Shown: positions 18,071-26,983 of the stretch, piece by piece | How positions within the stretch are numbered: position 1 is the first letter of the stretch | How the letters are laid out: the number at the start of each line of letters is the position of its first letter | Assembly: GCA_965237635.1 (NCBI GenBank) | Contig: CBDEFX010000002.1 | Coordinates: forward strand, 1,364,001-1,428,000 | Origin: CBDEFX01 sp965237635 | Lineage (GTDB): Bacteria > Chloroflexota > Dehalococcoidia > Lucifugimonadales > CAUZJF01 | Length of the DNA stretch: 64,000 nucleotides | Direction of reading: 5' to 3' | The notes under the pieces: generated by a model | Told to the model about the DNA's origin: nothing | The model's database searches: none | The model's input: only the letters and a program-made list of their open reading frames with translations | Program-made: the position numbers and the translations under genes

Positions 18071-18792
18071 ATGGCGGAGATAGGCCGCAGTACACAACCA
18101 TGATCCGAGACCTCCCCCGAGCGGAGCGGCCGAGGGAGAGGCTGAGGGATGCGGGCCCCAGCGCCCTGAGCAATGCCGAGCTGATCGCCATCCTGCTCCG
18201 GACAGGCGTGGGGGGAGAGAATGTCCTGAACCTGTCGGGGCGACTGATATCACAGTTTGGCGGGATCGCGGGAGTGGCCCGGGCATCCTACGGCGAGTTG
18301 GCGTCGTTTCGGGGTATAAGCGACGCCAAGGCCTGTCAGGTCCTCGCCGCATTCGAGCTCGGGCGGCGGCTCGTGTCCCTGAGTCCGGACGATCGGAAGA
18401 TAGTCCGCACCCCGCAAGACGTATTCAACCTGTTAGGAGCCGAGATGGGCTTCCTGGATCAAGAGCATCTTCGTGTCTTGCTCCTGTCTACCAAGGGCGA
18501 GGTCAAAGGAGTTCACGAGGTGTACATCGGCAACGTCAATGCCTCGATCATACGGGTCGCCGAGGTGCTGCGGCCCGCCATCCGCGAGAACTGCCCCTCG
18601 GTGATCGTCGTACACAACCATCCGTCCGGCGACCCGTCCCCGAGTCCTGAGGACATCCTGGTCACAAGAAAGATCGCATCCGGAGGCCAGATGCTGGACA
18701 TCGAGCTGCTGGACCACGTGATAATCGGCGGCCAGGGCCATATCAGCATGAAGGAAAAGGGACTGGGCTTTGGCGATCGAGAAGCGAAATAG
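18067..18792 (+). CDS. radC: RadC-family JAB-domain protein
   Basis: 241 residues, the usual RadC length. The N-terminal helix-hairpin-helix-like region contains LSNAELIAILLRTG and FRGISDAKACQVLAA. The C-terminal JAB/MPN domain has the JAMM metal site HNHPSGDPSPSPED, with the upstream Glu in STKGEVKG. The family is linked to DNA repair by name only; metalloprotease activity is inferred from the fold and the true role is unclear. Start ATG 18067 has GGAGG seven bases before. panE follows after 27 bases. Confidence 0.93.
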   Translation: MNGGDRPQYTTMIRDLPRAERPRERLRDAGPSALSNAELIAILLRTGVGGENVLNLSGRLISQFGGIAGVARASYGELASFRGISDAKACQVLAAFELGRRLVSLSPDDRKIVRTPQDVFNLLGAEMGFLDQEHLRVLLLSTKGEVKGVHEVYIGNVNASIIRVAEVLRPAIRENCPSVIVVHNHPSGDPSPSPEDILVTRKIASGGQMLDIELLDHVIIGGQGHISMKEKGLGFGDREAK

Positions 18793-18819
18793 AAGGCAGG
18801 GGCGGACGCTTTTCTTATC

Positions 18820-19752
18820 ATGAAGATCTTGATCATGGGCTCGGGGGCCGTGGGCGGATACTTTGGAGCCGTACTGCACAGAGGCGGGCACGACGTGATG
18901 TTCGTGGCTCGCGGCACGCACCTCGACGCCATCAGGCAGCAGGGGCTCCGGATCGAGAGCGCCACCAGCGGTAACTTCACGGTGCGCCCCACGGCGACTG
19001 ATCAGCCGGACGGCTCTTGGATAGCCGACTTCGCACTGTTCTGCGTCAAGGGCTACGACAACCCAGGAGCAATGGCTACGATGGCGCCGGCCGTCGGGGA
19101 AGAGACCTCGGTGCTAACGGTGCAGAATGGCATAAGGGCGGGTGAGGAGCTGGCGTCCGCCTTCGGCCGAGATAGGGTGCTGCTCGGTTTGACGTACGTC
19201 GACGCCGTCCGAAAGGGGCCGGGACACGTGGTCCAACTTAACGCACCAACCAGGATCGTGGTTGGCGAGGAGGACGGAAGTCAAAGCCAGAGAGCGATCG
19301 CAGTCCGCGACGCTCTGCAAGACGCCGGCATTACGGTCGAGCTTTCGTCCCACGTCGGAATGGAGATGTGGAAGAAGCTCATCTTCATATGTGGCCTGAG
19401 TGGTGTGACCTGCGTCACAAGGGCCACCATCGCCGAGGTCCTTGACACGCGGGAGACGCGTCAGTTGCTGATCGCGGTCATGAGTGAGGCCGCAGCTGTG
19501 GCCGTCGCGAGGGGAGTGCAGCTAGACCCAACCTACGTAGACGATACTGTCGCCTACTTCGAGAAGAACCGGGAAAGCCTCGTCTCCTCGATGTTCGTTG
19601 ACCTCGAACAGGGTAACCCGTTGGAAGTGGAAATCCTTAACGGCGCGATATCGAGGTCCGGCAGAGAGCTCGGCGTCCTGACGCCGGCGAACGACTTCAT
19701 CACGTCGTCCCTGATGGTGGCCCATAACCGGGCCATGGCGCGTCGAGGCTAG
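18820..19752 (+). CDS. panE: Ketopantoate reductase (2-dehydropantoate 2-reductase)
   Basis: 310 residues with the Rossmann start MKILIMGSGAVGGYFGA (GxGxxG for NADPH), the middle Asn in VQNGI, the catalytic Lys in MWKKLIF, and the C-terminal pair SSMFVDLEQGNPLEVEILNG in which Ser, Asp and Glu line the pantoate site. It reduces ketopantoate to pantoate for coenzyme A synthesis. The family includes paralogues of other function, but the EVEILNG motif favours true PanE. Probably in one transcript with radC. Confidence 0.88.
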   Translation: MKILIMGSGAVGGYFGAVLHRGGHDVMFVARGTHLDAIRQQGLRIESATSGNFTVRPTATDQPDGSWIADFALFCVKGYDNPGAMATMAPAVGEETSVLTVQNGIRAGEELASAFGRDRVLLGLTYVDAVRKGPGHVVQLNAPTRIVVGEEDGSQSQRAIAVRDALQDAGITVELSSHVGMEMWKKLIFICGLSGVTCVTRATIAEVLDTRETRQLLIAVMSEAAAVAVARGVQLDPTYVDDTVAYFEKNRESLVSSMFVDLEQGNPLEVEILNGAISRSGRELGVLTPANDFITSSLMVAHNRAMARRG

Positions 19753-19830
19753 CCGGTGAGTGAAGAGGTGTGGGGTGGGGCCGGTCGAGGCGTCAGTATC
19801 GAAGTCATTGCGGAGAGTCCGTCGACAGCT

Positions 19831-19876
19831 CCCTTCGATACGTGCCGATGCGGCATCGGGACTACTCAGGGCGAAC
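19831..19876. repeat. PR2 copy, inverted
   Basis: The reverse-oriented PR2 palindrome (CCGATGC-G-GCATCGGGAC) with the flanking CTTCGATACGT and ACTACTCAGGGCGAACGG. It matches the unit at 6966-7010 nearly base for base on the opposite strand. It lies in the gap between panE and sodN. Confidence 0.7.
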
Positions 19877-19944
19877 GGGTGTTTGGATTCCCGTGGTGAG
19901 CCCACATATCCGGAGAGAAGTGGAAGGGGTCGAACCACGGGTCA

Positions 19945-20224
19945 GCAGGGCGGATTTGGGTGCGGAGGGCGCATTGGGGTACTCCGGCACCTTCCATGCG
20001 AACGTAGGGGCAGGTTTCAAACCTGCCCCTACGCGGGGTGGATAAGAACAAGGTTCGCCGGCTTAGGTGCCGAGGTGGACCTCCGCAGGGCGGATTTGGG
20101 TGCGGAGGGCGCATTGGGGTACTCCGGCACCTTCCGTGCGAACGTAGGGGCAGGTTTCAAACCTGCCCCTACGCGGGGTGGATAAGAACAAGGTCCGCCG
20201 GCTAGGTTCCTAACCGGACCTCCG
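19945..20224. repeat. 140-bp tandem duplication containing the end of sodN and a PR1 palindrome
   Basis: Two direct units (19945-20084 and 20085-20224) with only a few differences. Each contains PR1 in its longest form (GTAGGGGCAGGTTT-c-AAACCTGCCC, 20004-20032 and 20144-20172) and, on the minus strand, the last codons of sodN: the right unit ends the real gene (EVRLGT-stop), while the left unit holds a stranded copy, EVHLGT-stop. The duplication thus copied the gene's 3' end and its downstream hairpin together. The palindrome lies 30-40 bases after the sodN stop and could act as its terminator or 3' stabiliser. Confidence 0.85.
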
Positions 20225-20684
20225 CGACGGCGTCGTTGTAGGACACGCCCTTCGTGGCCCAGAACGTCTCGGCTATCTTGTCGACAGAGTCGACCAGGCG
20301 CTTGGCGGCGTCGAGGTCCACGGTCTGCTTGTTCGTCGATGCCAGCTTCGTCGTTTCCCACACGCTGCTGTGGAGGTCGGGATGCTTCTCAAGGTGCTCG
20401 GGCTTGAAGTAATCGTGCCATAGGATGTCGACCTCGTGTTTGACGAGCTCGGCGTGTTGTTCCTTAACGGCCACGTAGCGGCCGAAGGTATTGCGATAGG
20501 CAGAATACTGCTCGTGGGTGCCGTCTTTCGGATACTCCAGCGCCTGGATGCGCATGACCATCTTCAGCACCGTCTGAGCTGCGATCTTGGCAGAGATCGG
20601 GTCGTATATTCCACAGGGGATATCACAGTGGGCATGGGCCTCATGGACGGTCAGCCATCGCCTGAGCGAGCCTAGAATTTTCAT
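20202..20684 (-). CDS. sodN: Nickel superoxide dismutase precursor
   Basis: 160 residues. The nickel hook HCDIPCGIY begins at residue 19, after a leader of 18 residues ending HEAHA. Cleavage before His exposes the N-terminal amine and His1, Cys2 and Cys6, which bind Ni. The body is the four-helix bundle of the family, with KEQHAELVKHEVDILWHDYF and the C-terminal KIAETFWATKG. It disproportionates superoxide in the cytosol. The maturation protease gene sodX is divergent from it across about 128 bases, as is usual for the pair. Its 3' end lies in the 140-bp tandem repeat. Confidence 0.93.
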   Translation of the reverse strand: MKILGSLRRWLTVHEAHAHCDIPCGIYDPISAKIAAQTVLKMVMRIQALEYPKDGTHEQYSAYRNTFGRYVAVKEQHAELVKHEVDILWHDYFKPEHLEKHPDLHSSVWETTKLASTNKQTVDLDAAKRLVDSVDKIAETFWATKGVSYNDAVAEVRLGT

Positions 20685-20812
20685 GGTAAGCAGTCTTCCT
20701 TTCTCGGTGTTTTCGGGGGCTCATGAAGATTACAGGAATGGAGCCTACCACGCAAGCCCTCGTCCGAATGGCCTAGATGCGGCCGTTGCGGTCACGATGA
20801 CCGAGGCCTAGG

Positions 20813-21352
20813 ATGCCTTCTATGATCGACCACGATGACGAGACGGCGATCCAGCGCGGAGCTAGGGGCCGCCGGGTGAGTGCGAACCGGTGGCTGCGCT
20901 TGTTTACGCTACTTGCCAGCCGGCGTTACGTTGTGCGCGGCGACAGCATGCGGCCGACCCTGGAGCCAGGGCAACACTTGCTCGTCGCGCGCGTCCTCAC
21001 GGAAACCGGCCCATCCCGTGGTGACCTGGTGGTCGTTCGCGATCCTCGGGCCTCCGGCAGGCGTGATCTCAAGCGGGTCGTGGGCTTGCCTGGAGAGGAG
21101 GTCCACATCCTTGACGGGACGCTGCTCGTGGACGAGGTCGCGTTGGAGGAAAGCTATCTGGGAGGCCTACCCTCGTCGGTTGGGCTGGGTGACCGCGGCT
21201 GGACGGTAGGCCAGGATGAGTACTTCTTGCTGGGAGACAACCGGTCACGCAGCACCGACAGCAGGGAGCACGGGCCGGTCAACGAAGACCTGATCATCGG
21301 AAGGGCGTGGTTCCGCTACTGGCCGCTGAGTCGGTGGGGCCGGGTCAGCTAA
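20813..21352 (+). CDS. sodX: Nickel-type superoxide dismutase maturation protease (S26 family)
   Basis: 179 residues with the signal-peptidase fold: catalytic Ser in VVRGDSMRPTLEPG, general-base Lys in DLKRVVGLPGE, and the late motif FLLGDNRSRSTDSREHG. There is no convincing membrane helix. Divergent placement next to sodN, together with its small size, identifies it as the protease that removes the SodN leader. The frame could start at ATG 20813 or at ATG 20822. Confidence 0.9.
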   Translation: MPSMIDHDDETAIQRGARGRRVSANRWLRLFTLLASRRYVVRGDSMRPTLEPGQHLLVARVLTETGPSRGDLVVVRDPRASGRRDLKRVVGLPGEEVHILDGTLLVDEVALEESYLGGLPSSVGLGDRGWTVGQDEYFLLGDNRSRSTDSREHGPVNEDLIIGRAWFRYWPLSRWGRVS

Positions 21353-21711
21353 CCTGACACCACCTCCCTAGTCGGCCGGTCTACCTGGTCTCCACGTAGC
21401 GCCTCTGGGATTTCAGGTGCATGGGGGAAGACCTCCCGGTCGTCTAGCCGGCCGCCAATGTCCGGGTCTGATTCAAATCTCTGTTTCATAACGGCCCAAT
21501 CGACCCCTTTTACATACTCCAAATAGGGAAAGTCCCCTGGACTTACGGGGAATCTGAGAAGGGGCTCGACCAGCACGGTGCTGCCCCAATGGACAAGGTC
21601 CTCGCGCTCTGAGAAGGGGTCTCGGCTCGCGATATAGAGCATCCCATCCACATATGGCGACTCATGGATGGCATCGTGACTGATTGCGAAGCTATAGAGG
21701 GTGTAGCTCAC
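21349..21711 (-). CDS. Hypothetical protein
   Basis: 120 residues from GTG 21711 (SYTLYSFAISHDAIHESPYV). Aromatic-rich and acidic with no motif I recognise. Its stop overlaps the stop of sodX by four bases (convergent). Codon composition is like real genes in the area. No strong ribosome site is visible, so the start is uncertain. Confidence 0.5.
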   Translation of the reverse strand: MSYTLYSFAISHDAIHESPYVDGMLYIASRDPFSEREDLVHWGSTVLVEPLLRFPVSPGDFPYLEYVKGVDWAVMKQRFESDPDIGGRLDDREVFPHAPEIPEALRGDQVDRPTREVVSG

Positions 21712-21783
21712 TCCGTTGACGTCCCGAACCGGCAGGCAATTATTGCTCGTTCCGCGTGATCTCCTTTTGTCAAGAATCGCGAA

Positions 21784-22117
21784 CTACAAGGCCCAGATCG
21801 CGTCCGGGGCCCCAAACAGCATCTGCCGGTTTCCGAATTCCGAGAGGTCCGTTGTTAGCCGAACGGGTTCGAGAACATCCAGGCCTATGCGGACCGACCC
21901 GTGGAACGCCTGATCTTTGTAGTCAGTAAGAAATGCCAGGAATTCGTGCAGTGGATAGGGAAGGGTGTACGAAGCGTCCGGTCCCTCGGAGACTGCCCAG
22001 CGGTAGTACGCGTCAAACTCGGCCTGTTTCTCGGCTGGTAAGTCCTGTGTCTTTCGACACAGCCAGTGGCGGAGAGTCGGAGTGAGGTCACCTACTCTGT
22101 CTATGATCGATCACTTC
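21784..22117 (-). pseudogene. Hypothetical protein fragment without a start codon
   Basis: An open frame of about 110 codons with protein-like sequence (PTLRHWLCRKTQDLPAEKQ, then AYYRWAVSEGPDASYTLPYP and HEFLAFLTDYKD) that ends at TAG 21784. Between the upstream TGA at 22118 and the body there is no ATG, GTG or TTG. Either the 5' end was lost or a frameshift hides it. It may belong with the next small gene at 21349. Confidence 0.4.
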
Positions 22118-22353
22118 CCTATAGGGCCGTGGACAGACTCAGTGGTCGTGGCCGGTGGGTTCAGCCGGTTCCTCGAAGAAGACGGTGTTCCCCTCGGGGT
22201 CCTCAAACTCGACCACCCTGGCTCCCCAGTGACCCTCCCACAATGGCTTCGTGATCGTCACGCCCTTGGCCGTTATCTCGTCGATTAGACCTTCGATGCC
22301 TGTGCATGACAGCCCGAGCCAGACGCCCTTCGCGCCCTGTTCGGAAGCCTTAG

Positions 22354-24072
22354 CCCGAATCCACCGAAGGAGGGCGTCGGGTTAGCGTCCTGAGGCGGCA
22401 AGAAGGTGCTCCTGTGCTTCTGGGATAATGGTTTTGTAGCAAAAAAACGGCCCCGGAAAAGGAGCACCCAGTAGATGCTGCCACGCAACCACCCCGACCG
22501 GATCCAAATCACCTTCGACGACCGCCGCTTGGTGGCCAATGCCGGGCTGCTCCTTCCGGCCACCCTGGCGCGGCACCTCGGCCTGCCCGAACTCGTCCGG
22601 CAGCGCCTCGACCTGGGCGATGCCCCGGGGCGGGCGAACACGAGCGACAAGATGATGACGCTGGTGGCGTCTGCGCTGGCTGGGGGCGACTGCATTGACG
22701 ACGCCGATGTGTTGCGCACCGGGGGGACGGCCTGCACCCTGGGCGGCACGGTCAAGGCGCCATCCACCCTGGGCACCTTCCTGCGCAGCTTCCGGTAGGG
22801 CCACGTCCGTCAACTCGACCGGGTGAGCCGCGAGTTGCTGGCCCGGGCTTGGCAGGCCGGGGCGGGACCCGGCGACGGGCCCCTGACCATTGACCTGGAC
22901 TCCACCATCTGCGAGACCTACGGACTGGCCAAGGAGGGCGCCCGCCACCACGGCTATACCGGCAAGCGGGGCTACCACCCGCTGCCGGCCATCGCCGCCG
23001 GCACCGGAGACGTGCTGATGTCCCGGCTGCGCGAGGGCCGGGCCAACACCGCCCGCGGCGCCGCCCACTTCCTGCGGGAGACGGTGGGACGGGTGCGCTA
23101 CGCCGGGGCCGACGGACGATTCACGCTACGGGCCGACAGCGGGTTCTACACTCATGGCGTGGTATCCGTCTGCCGCAAGATGGATGTCCGCTTCTCCATC
23201 ACCATCCGCCAGCACAAAAGCCTGCACAATCTCATCGAGGCGATACCCGAAGATGCCTGGACGCCGATTCCTTACTGGATGGACGGTGCCGCCGATGTGG
23301 CCGAGACCACCTGCACCCCCTTCCAGGCCGAGGCGGACGCCGCGCCGGTACGGCTCATCGTCCGGCGGGTGAAGCCGACGCCCGGTTCCCAACTGGCCCT
23401 CTTCGCCAAATACAGCTATCATGGCTTCATCACCGACCGGGACGGGGAGTTGCTCGAACTGGAGGCTGACCATCGCCGCCACGCCGAGATCGAGAATGCC
23501 ATACGCGACCTCAAGTACGGCGTCGGGCTGAACCATCTCCCCTCGGGCCGCTTCGCCGCCAACGGCGCCTGGCTGGCCGTCCAGACGATGGCCCACAACC
23601 TGGCCCGCTGGACGGCGCGGATCGGTCTGGGAGAGCGGATAGCCACCACCAAGACCCTCCGGCGGCGGTTCTTCTCCCTGGCCGGACGGCTCACCCGCTC
23701 GGCACGCCGGTTGACCCTGCATCTTCCGGATCGCTGGCCTTGGGCTGAGAAGTTCAGCCGTGCCTTGGCCCGGCTGCGAGCCATTCCACTCCCGGCCTGA
23801 CGGCACCGTCGGCGACCGACCCACCCACCGGACAACCGAAGATCCCCGCAGACTCGTGCCAGCCCGGTCCGAGAGAGTTCCCTGCTGCGTATTCTCTCGC
23901 CATCCCGCGCATCGCAGCTCCCGCAGACGGCCATAGGGGCCCCTGTGCGGCGATGAAGACCGTCCGCCGACCTCCCTACCCCAAATGGAACCCAGGCTAT
24001 TTCCCCTGTAGCTCCCTCACCCCCCTTCCGCTTTCCTCACGCCGTCCATCGGTGTCTTTCGGTGGATTCGGG
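22354..24072 (+). mobile_element. IS1380-family element, copy 3, inside the VOC gene
   Basis: 1,719 bp with the 18-bp inverted repeats. The flanks are CTTAG (22349-22353) and CTTAA (24073-24077), one mismatch. It interrupts the VOC gene, transcribed in the opposite direction. Confidence 0.94.
22475..23800 (+). pseudogene. IS1380-family transposase with a nonsense mutation (copy 3)
   Basis: Identical in layout to the 441-residue intact copies, except that the Trp codon TGG in SFRWGHVRQL is TAG at 22796-22798. This cuts the protein to 107 residues before any catalytic residue. The rest of the frame stays open to 23800. The element could still be moved by transposase from the intact copies. Confidence 0.92.
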
Positions 24073-24249
24073 CTTAAGGACAAGCGCCGGACCACCAGTC
24101 CGCAGACCTAGCATGTTGCCCTCATGGTAGAAGTCTTCCTCGAATCCTAGGACGCCTACGTAGAATGCCCTCATCTTCTCCAGGTCCTTGACGTGGAGGA
24201 AGATTTCATCCAGGTGCCCCATCATCATCTTAGTGGTCATTTCGTTCTC

Positions 24250-25233
24250 CTAGTTTTCCGTTGCGAGCCAGCGGGCGACCTCTTTGGCGTGGTAGCTGAT
24301 TACCATGTCAGCACCCGCTCTCTTGATGGCGGTAATGATCTCTATTGTGATGCGCTGGGAGTCGATCCACTCGTTCGCTGCCGCCGCCTTGACCATGGCG
24401 TACTCGCCGCTGACGTTGTACGCTGCAATTGGGTGGGAGAACGTCTGCCGTGCCCTGCCGATCACGTCTAGATACGCTAGGGCCGGCTTGACCATTACGA
24501 TGTCCGCCCCTTCCTCGATGTCCTGCCCTATCTCACGTAGCGCCTCATCTGAGTTTGACGGGTCCATCTGATAGTCGTAGCGGTCCCCAAACTGAGGCGC
24601 CGACTCTGCGGCGGTCCTGAACGGTCCATAGAACGCAGACGCGTACTTAGCCGAGTAGCCCATAATCGGCGTGTCGATAAGTCCCTCGGCGTCTAACGCA
24701 ACGCGGACTGCCCCGACCTGGCCGTCCATCATGGCCGAAGGTCCGACCATGTCCGCTCCGGCCTGCGCCTGCGACACCGCGGTCCGGGCCAGCAACTCCA
24801 GCGTGCGGTCGTTGTCGACCGAGCCATTATCGATTATGCCGCAGTGCCCGTGGTCGGTGTATTCGCAGAGGCAAACGTCGGTGATGACCAGGAGGTCTGG
24901 CGCCGTCTGCTTGATTACCCGCACGGCTTCCTGGACGATGCCGTTGGGTTCATAGGCCTCGGTGCCCTTGGCGTCCTTCCTCTCGGGGATACCGAAGAGC
25001 AGGACCGCTGGAATGCCCAGATCGACTACCTCCCCGATCTCGGGGATCAGATGGTCCAGGGACAAGCGGAATATGCCGGGCATCGGTTCGACCTCTGTCC
25101 GTACATCGCGGCCGTGCGTAACGAACATCGGGTAGACGAGGTCGCTCACCGACAGCCGGGTCTCGCGGGCCATCCTGCGAAGGGCCGGGAGCTGCCTAAG
25201 CCTGCGAAGCCGTGTCCTTGGGAAGCTAGGCAA
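24250..25233 (-). CDS. hemB: Delta-aminolevulinic acid dehydratase (porphobilinogen synthase)
   Basis: About 327 residues. It joins two aminolevulinate molecules to porphobilinogen. The zinc-type Cys cluster is visible as ITDVCLCEYTDHGHCG; the two Schiff-base lysines are in GYSAKYASAFYGPF and VKPALAYLD. I choose TTG 25233 as start (LPSFPRTRLRRLRQLPALRR, the family's usual N-terminus): it overlaps the stop of cobA-hemD by eight bases and has GAGGAGGT about ten bases upstream. Last intact gene of the tetrapyrrole operon. Confidence 0.94.
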   Translation of the reverse strand: MPSFPRTRLRRLRQLPALRRMARETRLSVSDLVYPMFVTHGRDVRTEVEPMPGIFRLSLDHLIPEIGEVVDLGIPAVLLFGIPERKDAKGTEAYEPNGIVQEAVRVIKQTAPDLLVITDVCLCEYTDHGHCGIIDNGSVDNDRTLELLARTAVSQAQAGADMVGPSAMMDGQVGAVRVALDAEGLIDTPIMGYSAKYASAFYGPFRTAAESAPQFGDRYDYQMDPSNSDEALREIGQDIEEGADIVMVKPALAYLDVIGRARQTFSHPIAAYNVSGEYAMVKAAAANEWIDSQRITIEIITAIKRAGADMVISYHAKEVARWLATEN

Positions 25234-26764
25234 TCGAGGGGACCTCCTCGGCGAAGTACGCGGATAGCGCATCTATCAGACCGGCGACCGTATACTCTTC
25301 GGCTAGTATATCGACGTTCAAGCCAGCGTTGCTGACAGCGTCGGCCGTAATGGGGCCGATGCAGGCGATCTTCGCATCTCCCAGCCGGCCCAGGTCCCCT
25401 TCTAGAAGGCCGGCCAGATTCCTGACGGTCGATGTGCTGGTGAACGTCGCGATGTCGACTCCCTCCGATAGTACCTCCGACAGGCGGTTAGCCGCCTTCT
25501 CGGGGGTCACAGTCCTGTATGCGATGATATCGTCAACGCGGGCGCCATGGGCTGCAAGTCCGTCGCGCAGAGTCTCCCGCCCGATATCCGCACGGGGAAG
25601 AAGGACCCGTGCACCCGACACGATGCGCTCGTTCAGGCTATCGGCCATGCTCTCGGACACGAACTCGGCGGGGACAAAATCTGTGCTGATCCCCCGTGTG
25701 AGCAGAGCCGTTGCGGTTGCGGAGCCGATGGCCGCGACCCGAGCCGAATAGAACGCCCTCGCGTCTCGGCCCGCTGCCTCCAGTCGCTCGAACACGGCTT
25801 CGACGGCGTTCGTGCTCAGAAACACCACCCAGTCGTAATCGGGCAGCTTTGAAAGCGCCGCGTCGAGCTCGGCGTACTCTTCCAACGATTGTATCTCTAT
25901 GGTGGGGACCTCAAGAGGCCAGGCTCCCTCGCGAGACAGCATCTCGGAGAGAACGCTGGCCTGATTCCGTGACCTGGTCACCAGAACGCGTTTGCCGAAC
26001 AGGGGGCGGTTGTCGAACCATTGGAGCTTTTTGCGAAACTCCACGACCTCGCCGACGACTGCCACGATCGGCCGCTTCAGCCCGGCCTCTGTGGCTTTAC
26101 CGACAACGTCCGAAAGCGTACCGACCACGGTCCTCTGATATGGCTCAGATCCCCATTCGATCAGAGCCGCCGGCGTGCCTTCCGGGCGGCCTGCATCTAC
26201 CAGCTTGTCGGCTATGCCTGCCATGTTCTCCCATCCCATCAGCACGACCAACGTTCCTCCCGTCTGCGCGAGCTTGTCCCAGGCCACGCCTTCGGTATCC
26301 AGGGCCTCGGAACCCGTGACGACCGTGACGGATGAGGCGTAATTTCGGTGGGTGAGGGGGATGCCGGCATACGCTGGGGCAGCGACGGCGGACGTGACGC
26401 CCGGCACGATTTCGAAGGGGATTTCGGCGTCCTTGAGAGCGTCCGCTTCTTCCCCCCCGCGGCCGAAGACAAACGGGTCACCGCCCTTGAGGCGCACCAC
26501 CCGTTTCCCGTCCCTCGCCTTCGACACCAGCATGGCGTTGGTATTCGCCTGAGGGTTGCCCTGCTCGCCAGGGACCTTGCCTACGTCGATCAGCTCTGCG
26601 TCCTTGGAAGCTCGCGCCAGCAGCCGCTCATCGACCAGCCGGTCGTGTACGACGACGTCGGCCGACTCCAGGTATTGTAGGCCCTTGAGAGTGATGAGTC
26701 CCGGGTCGCCGGGCCCCGCGCCTACGAGGTACACGGTGCCGGGCTTATCCGTTTTCGTTACCAT
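25226..26764 (-). CDS. cobA-hemD: Fused uroporphyrinogen-III C-methyltransferase / uroporphyrinogen-III synthase
   Basis: 512 residues. Residues 1-250 are the SAM-dependent methyltransferase (VYLVGAGPGDPGLITLKG, VVRLKGGDPFVFGRGGEE, and PGVTSAVAAPAYAGIPLTHR) that makes precorrin-2. Residues 255-510 are HemD (LFGKRVLVTRSRNQA, then VDIATFTSTSTVRNL), which closes hydroxymethylbilane to uroporphyrinogen III. The fusion channels intermediate toward siroheme. It lies 219 bases after hemC; the gap contains the hairpin GTGTGGGTGCATGCCCACAC (about 26779-26798) but no gene. Confidence 0.94.
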   Translation of the reverse strand: MVTKTDKPGTVYLVGAGPGDPGLITLKGLQYLESADVVVHDRLVDERLLARASKDAELIDVGKVPGEQGNPQANTNAMLVSKARDGKRVVRLKGGDPFVFGRGGEEADALKDAEIPFEIVPGVTSAVAAPAYAGIPLTHRNYASSVTVVTGSEALDTEGVAWDKLAQTGGTLVVLMGWENMAGIADKLVDAGRPEGTPAALIEWGSEPYQRTVVGTLSDVVGKATEAGLKRPIVAVVGEVVEFRKKLQWFDNRPLFGKRVLVTRSRNQASVLSEMLSREGAWPLEVPTIEIQSLEEYAELDAALSKLPDYDWVVFLSTNAVEAVFERLEAAGRDARAFYSARVAAIGSATATALLTRGISTDFVPAEFVSESMADSLNERIVSGARVLLPRADIGRETLRDGLAAHGARVDDIIAYRTVTPEKAANRLSEVLSEGVDIATFTSTSTVRNLAGLLEGDLGRLGDAKIACIGPITADAVSNAGLNVDILAEEYTVAGLIDALSAYFAEEVPSIA

Positions 26765-26983
26765 TGGGTATAATCTTGGTGTGGGTGCATGCCCACACCC
26801 TTGTAAAAGGGGGAGTGGGCCTCTGCCCGTATTCGCCCCTTTCCCCGCTAAGTTACTCGCAGCCTAGCTATTTGCGAGACGCGTAACCAGCCAGAGAGGT
26901 TCTGCTTTCCGCCCCTGTGAACGTGGGGGAGGCAGCCGGTCAACTCTTCTGTATCTGATTCACGGTCATGACTGCCTTCCGGG

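Larger units (their letters stand above)
22139..24240 (-). pseudogene. VOC (glyoxalase-fold) protein split by IS1380 copy 3
   Basis: The N-terminal half (24078-24240) reads HLDEIFLHVKDLEKMRAFY and GLRTGGPALVLK. The C-terminal half (22139-22348) reads ASEQGAKGVWLGL and VVEFEDPEGNTVFFEE before TGA. Removing the IS1380 and one copy of its target duplication joins the halves in frame (VLK-ASEQG) into a protein of about 127 residues, the normal length for a one-domain VOC protein with His and Glu metal ligands. It starts nine bases after hemB, so it was the last gene of the tetrapyrrole operon. Substrate unknown. Confidence 0.9.

Noticed and set aside
19945..20224. Short CRISPR-like array
   Set aside because: Only two long units that contain gene sequence; there are no short repeats with unique spacers.
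26779..26805. Palindrome GTGTGGGTGCATGCCCACAC between hemC and cobA-hemD as a cobalamin or haem riboswitch element
   Set aside because: It is an isolated hairpin with no conserved box sequences around it.
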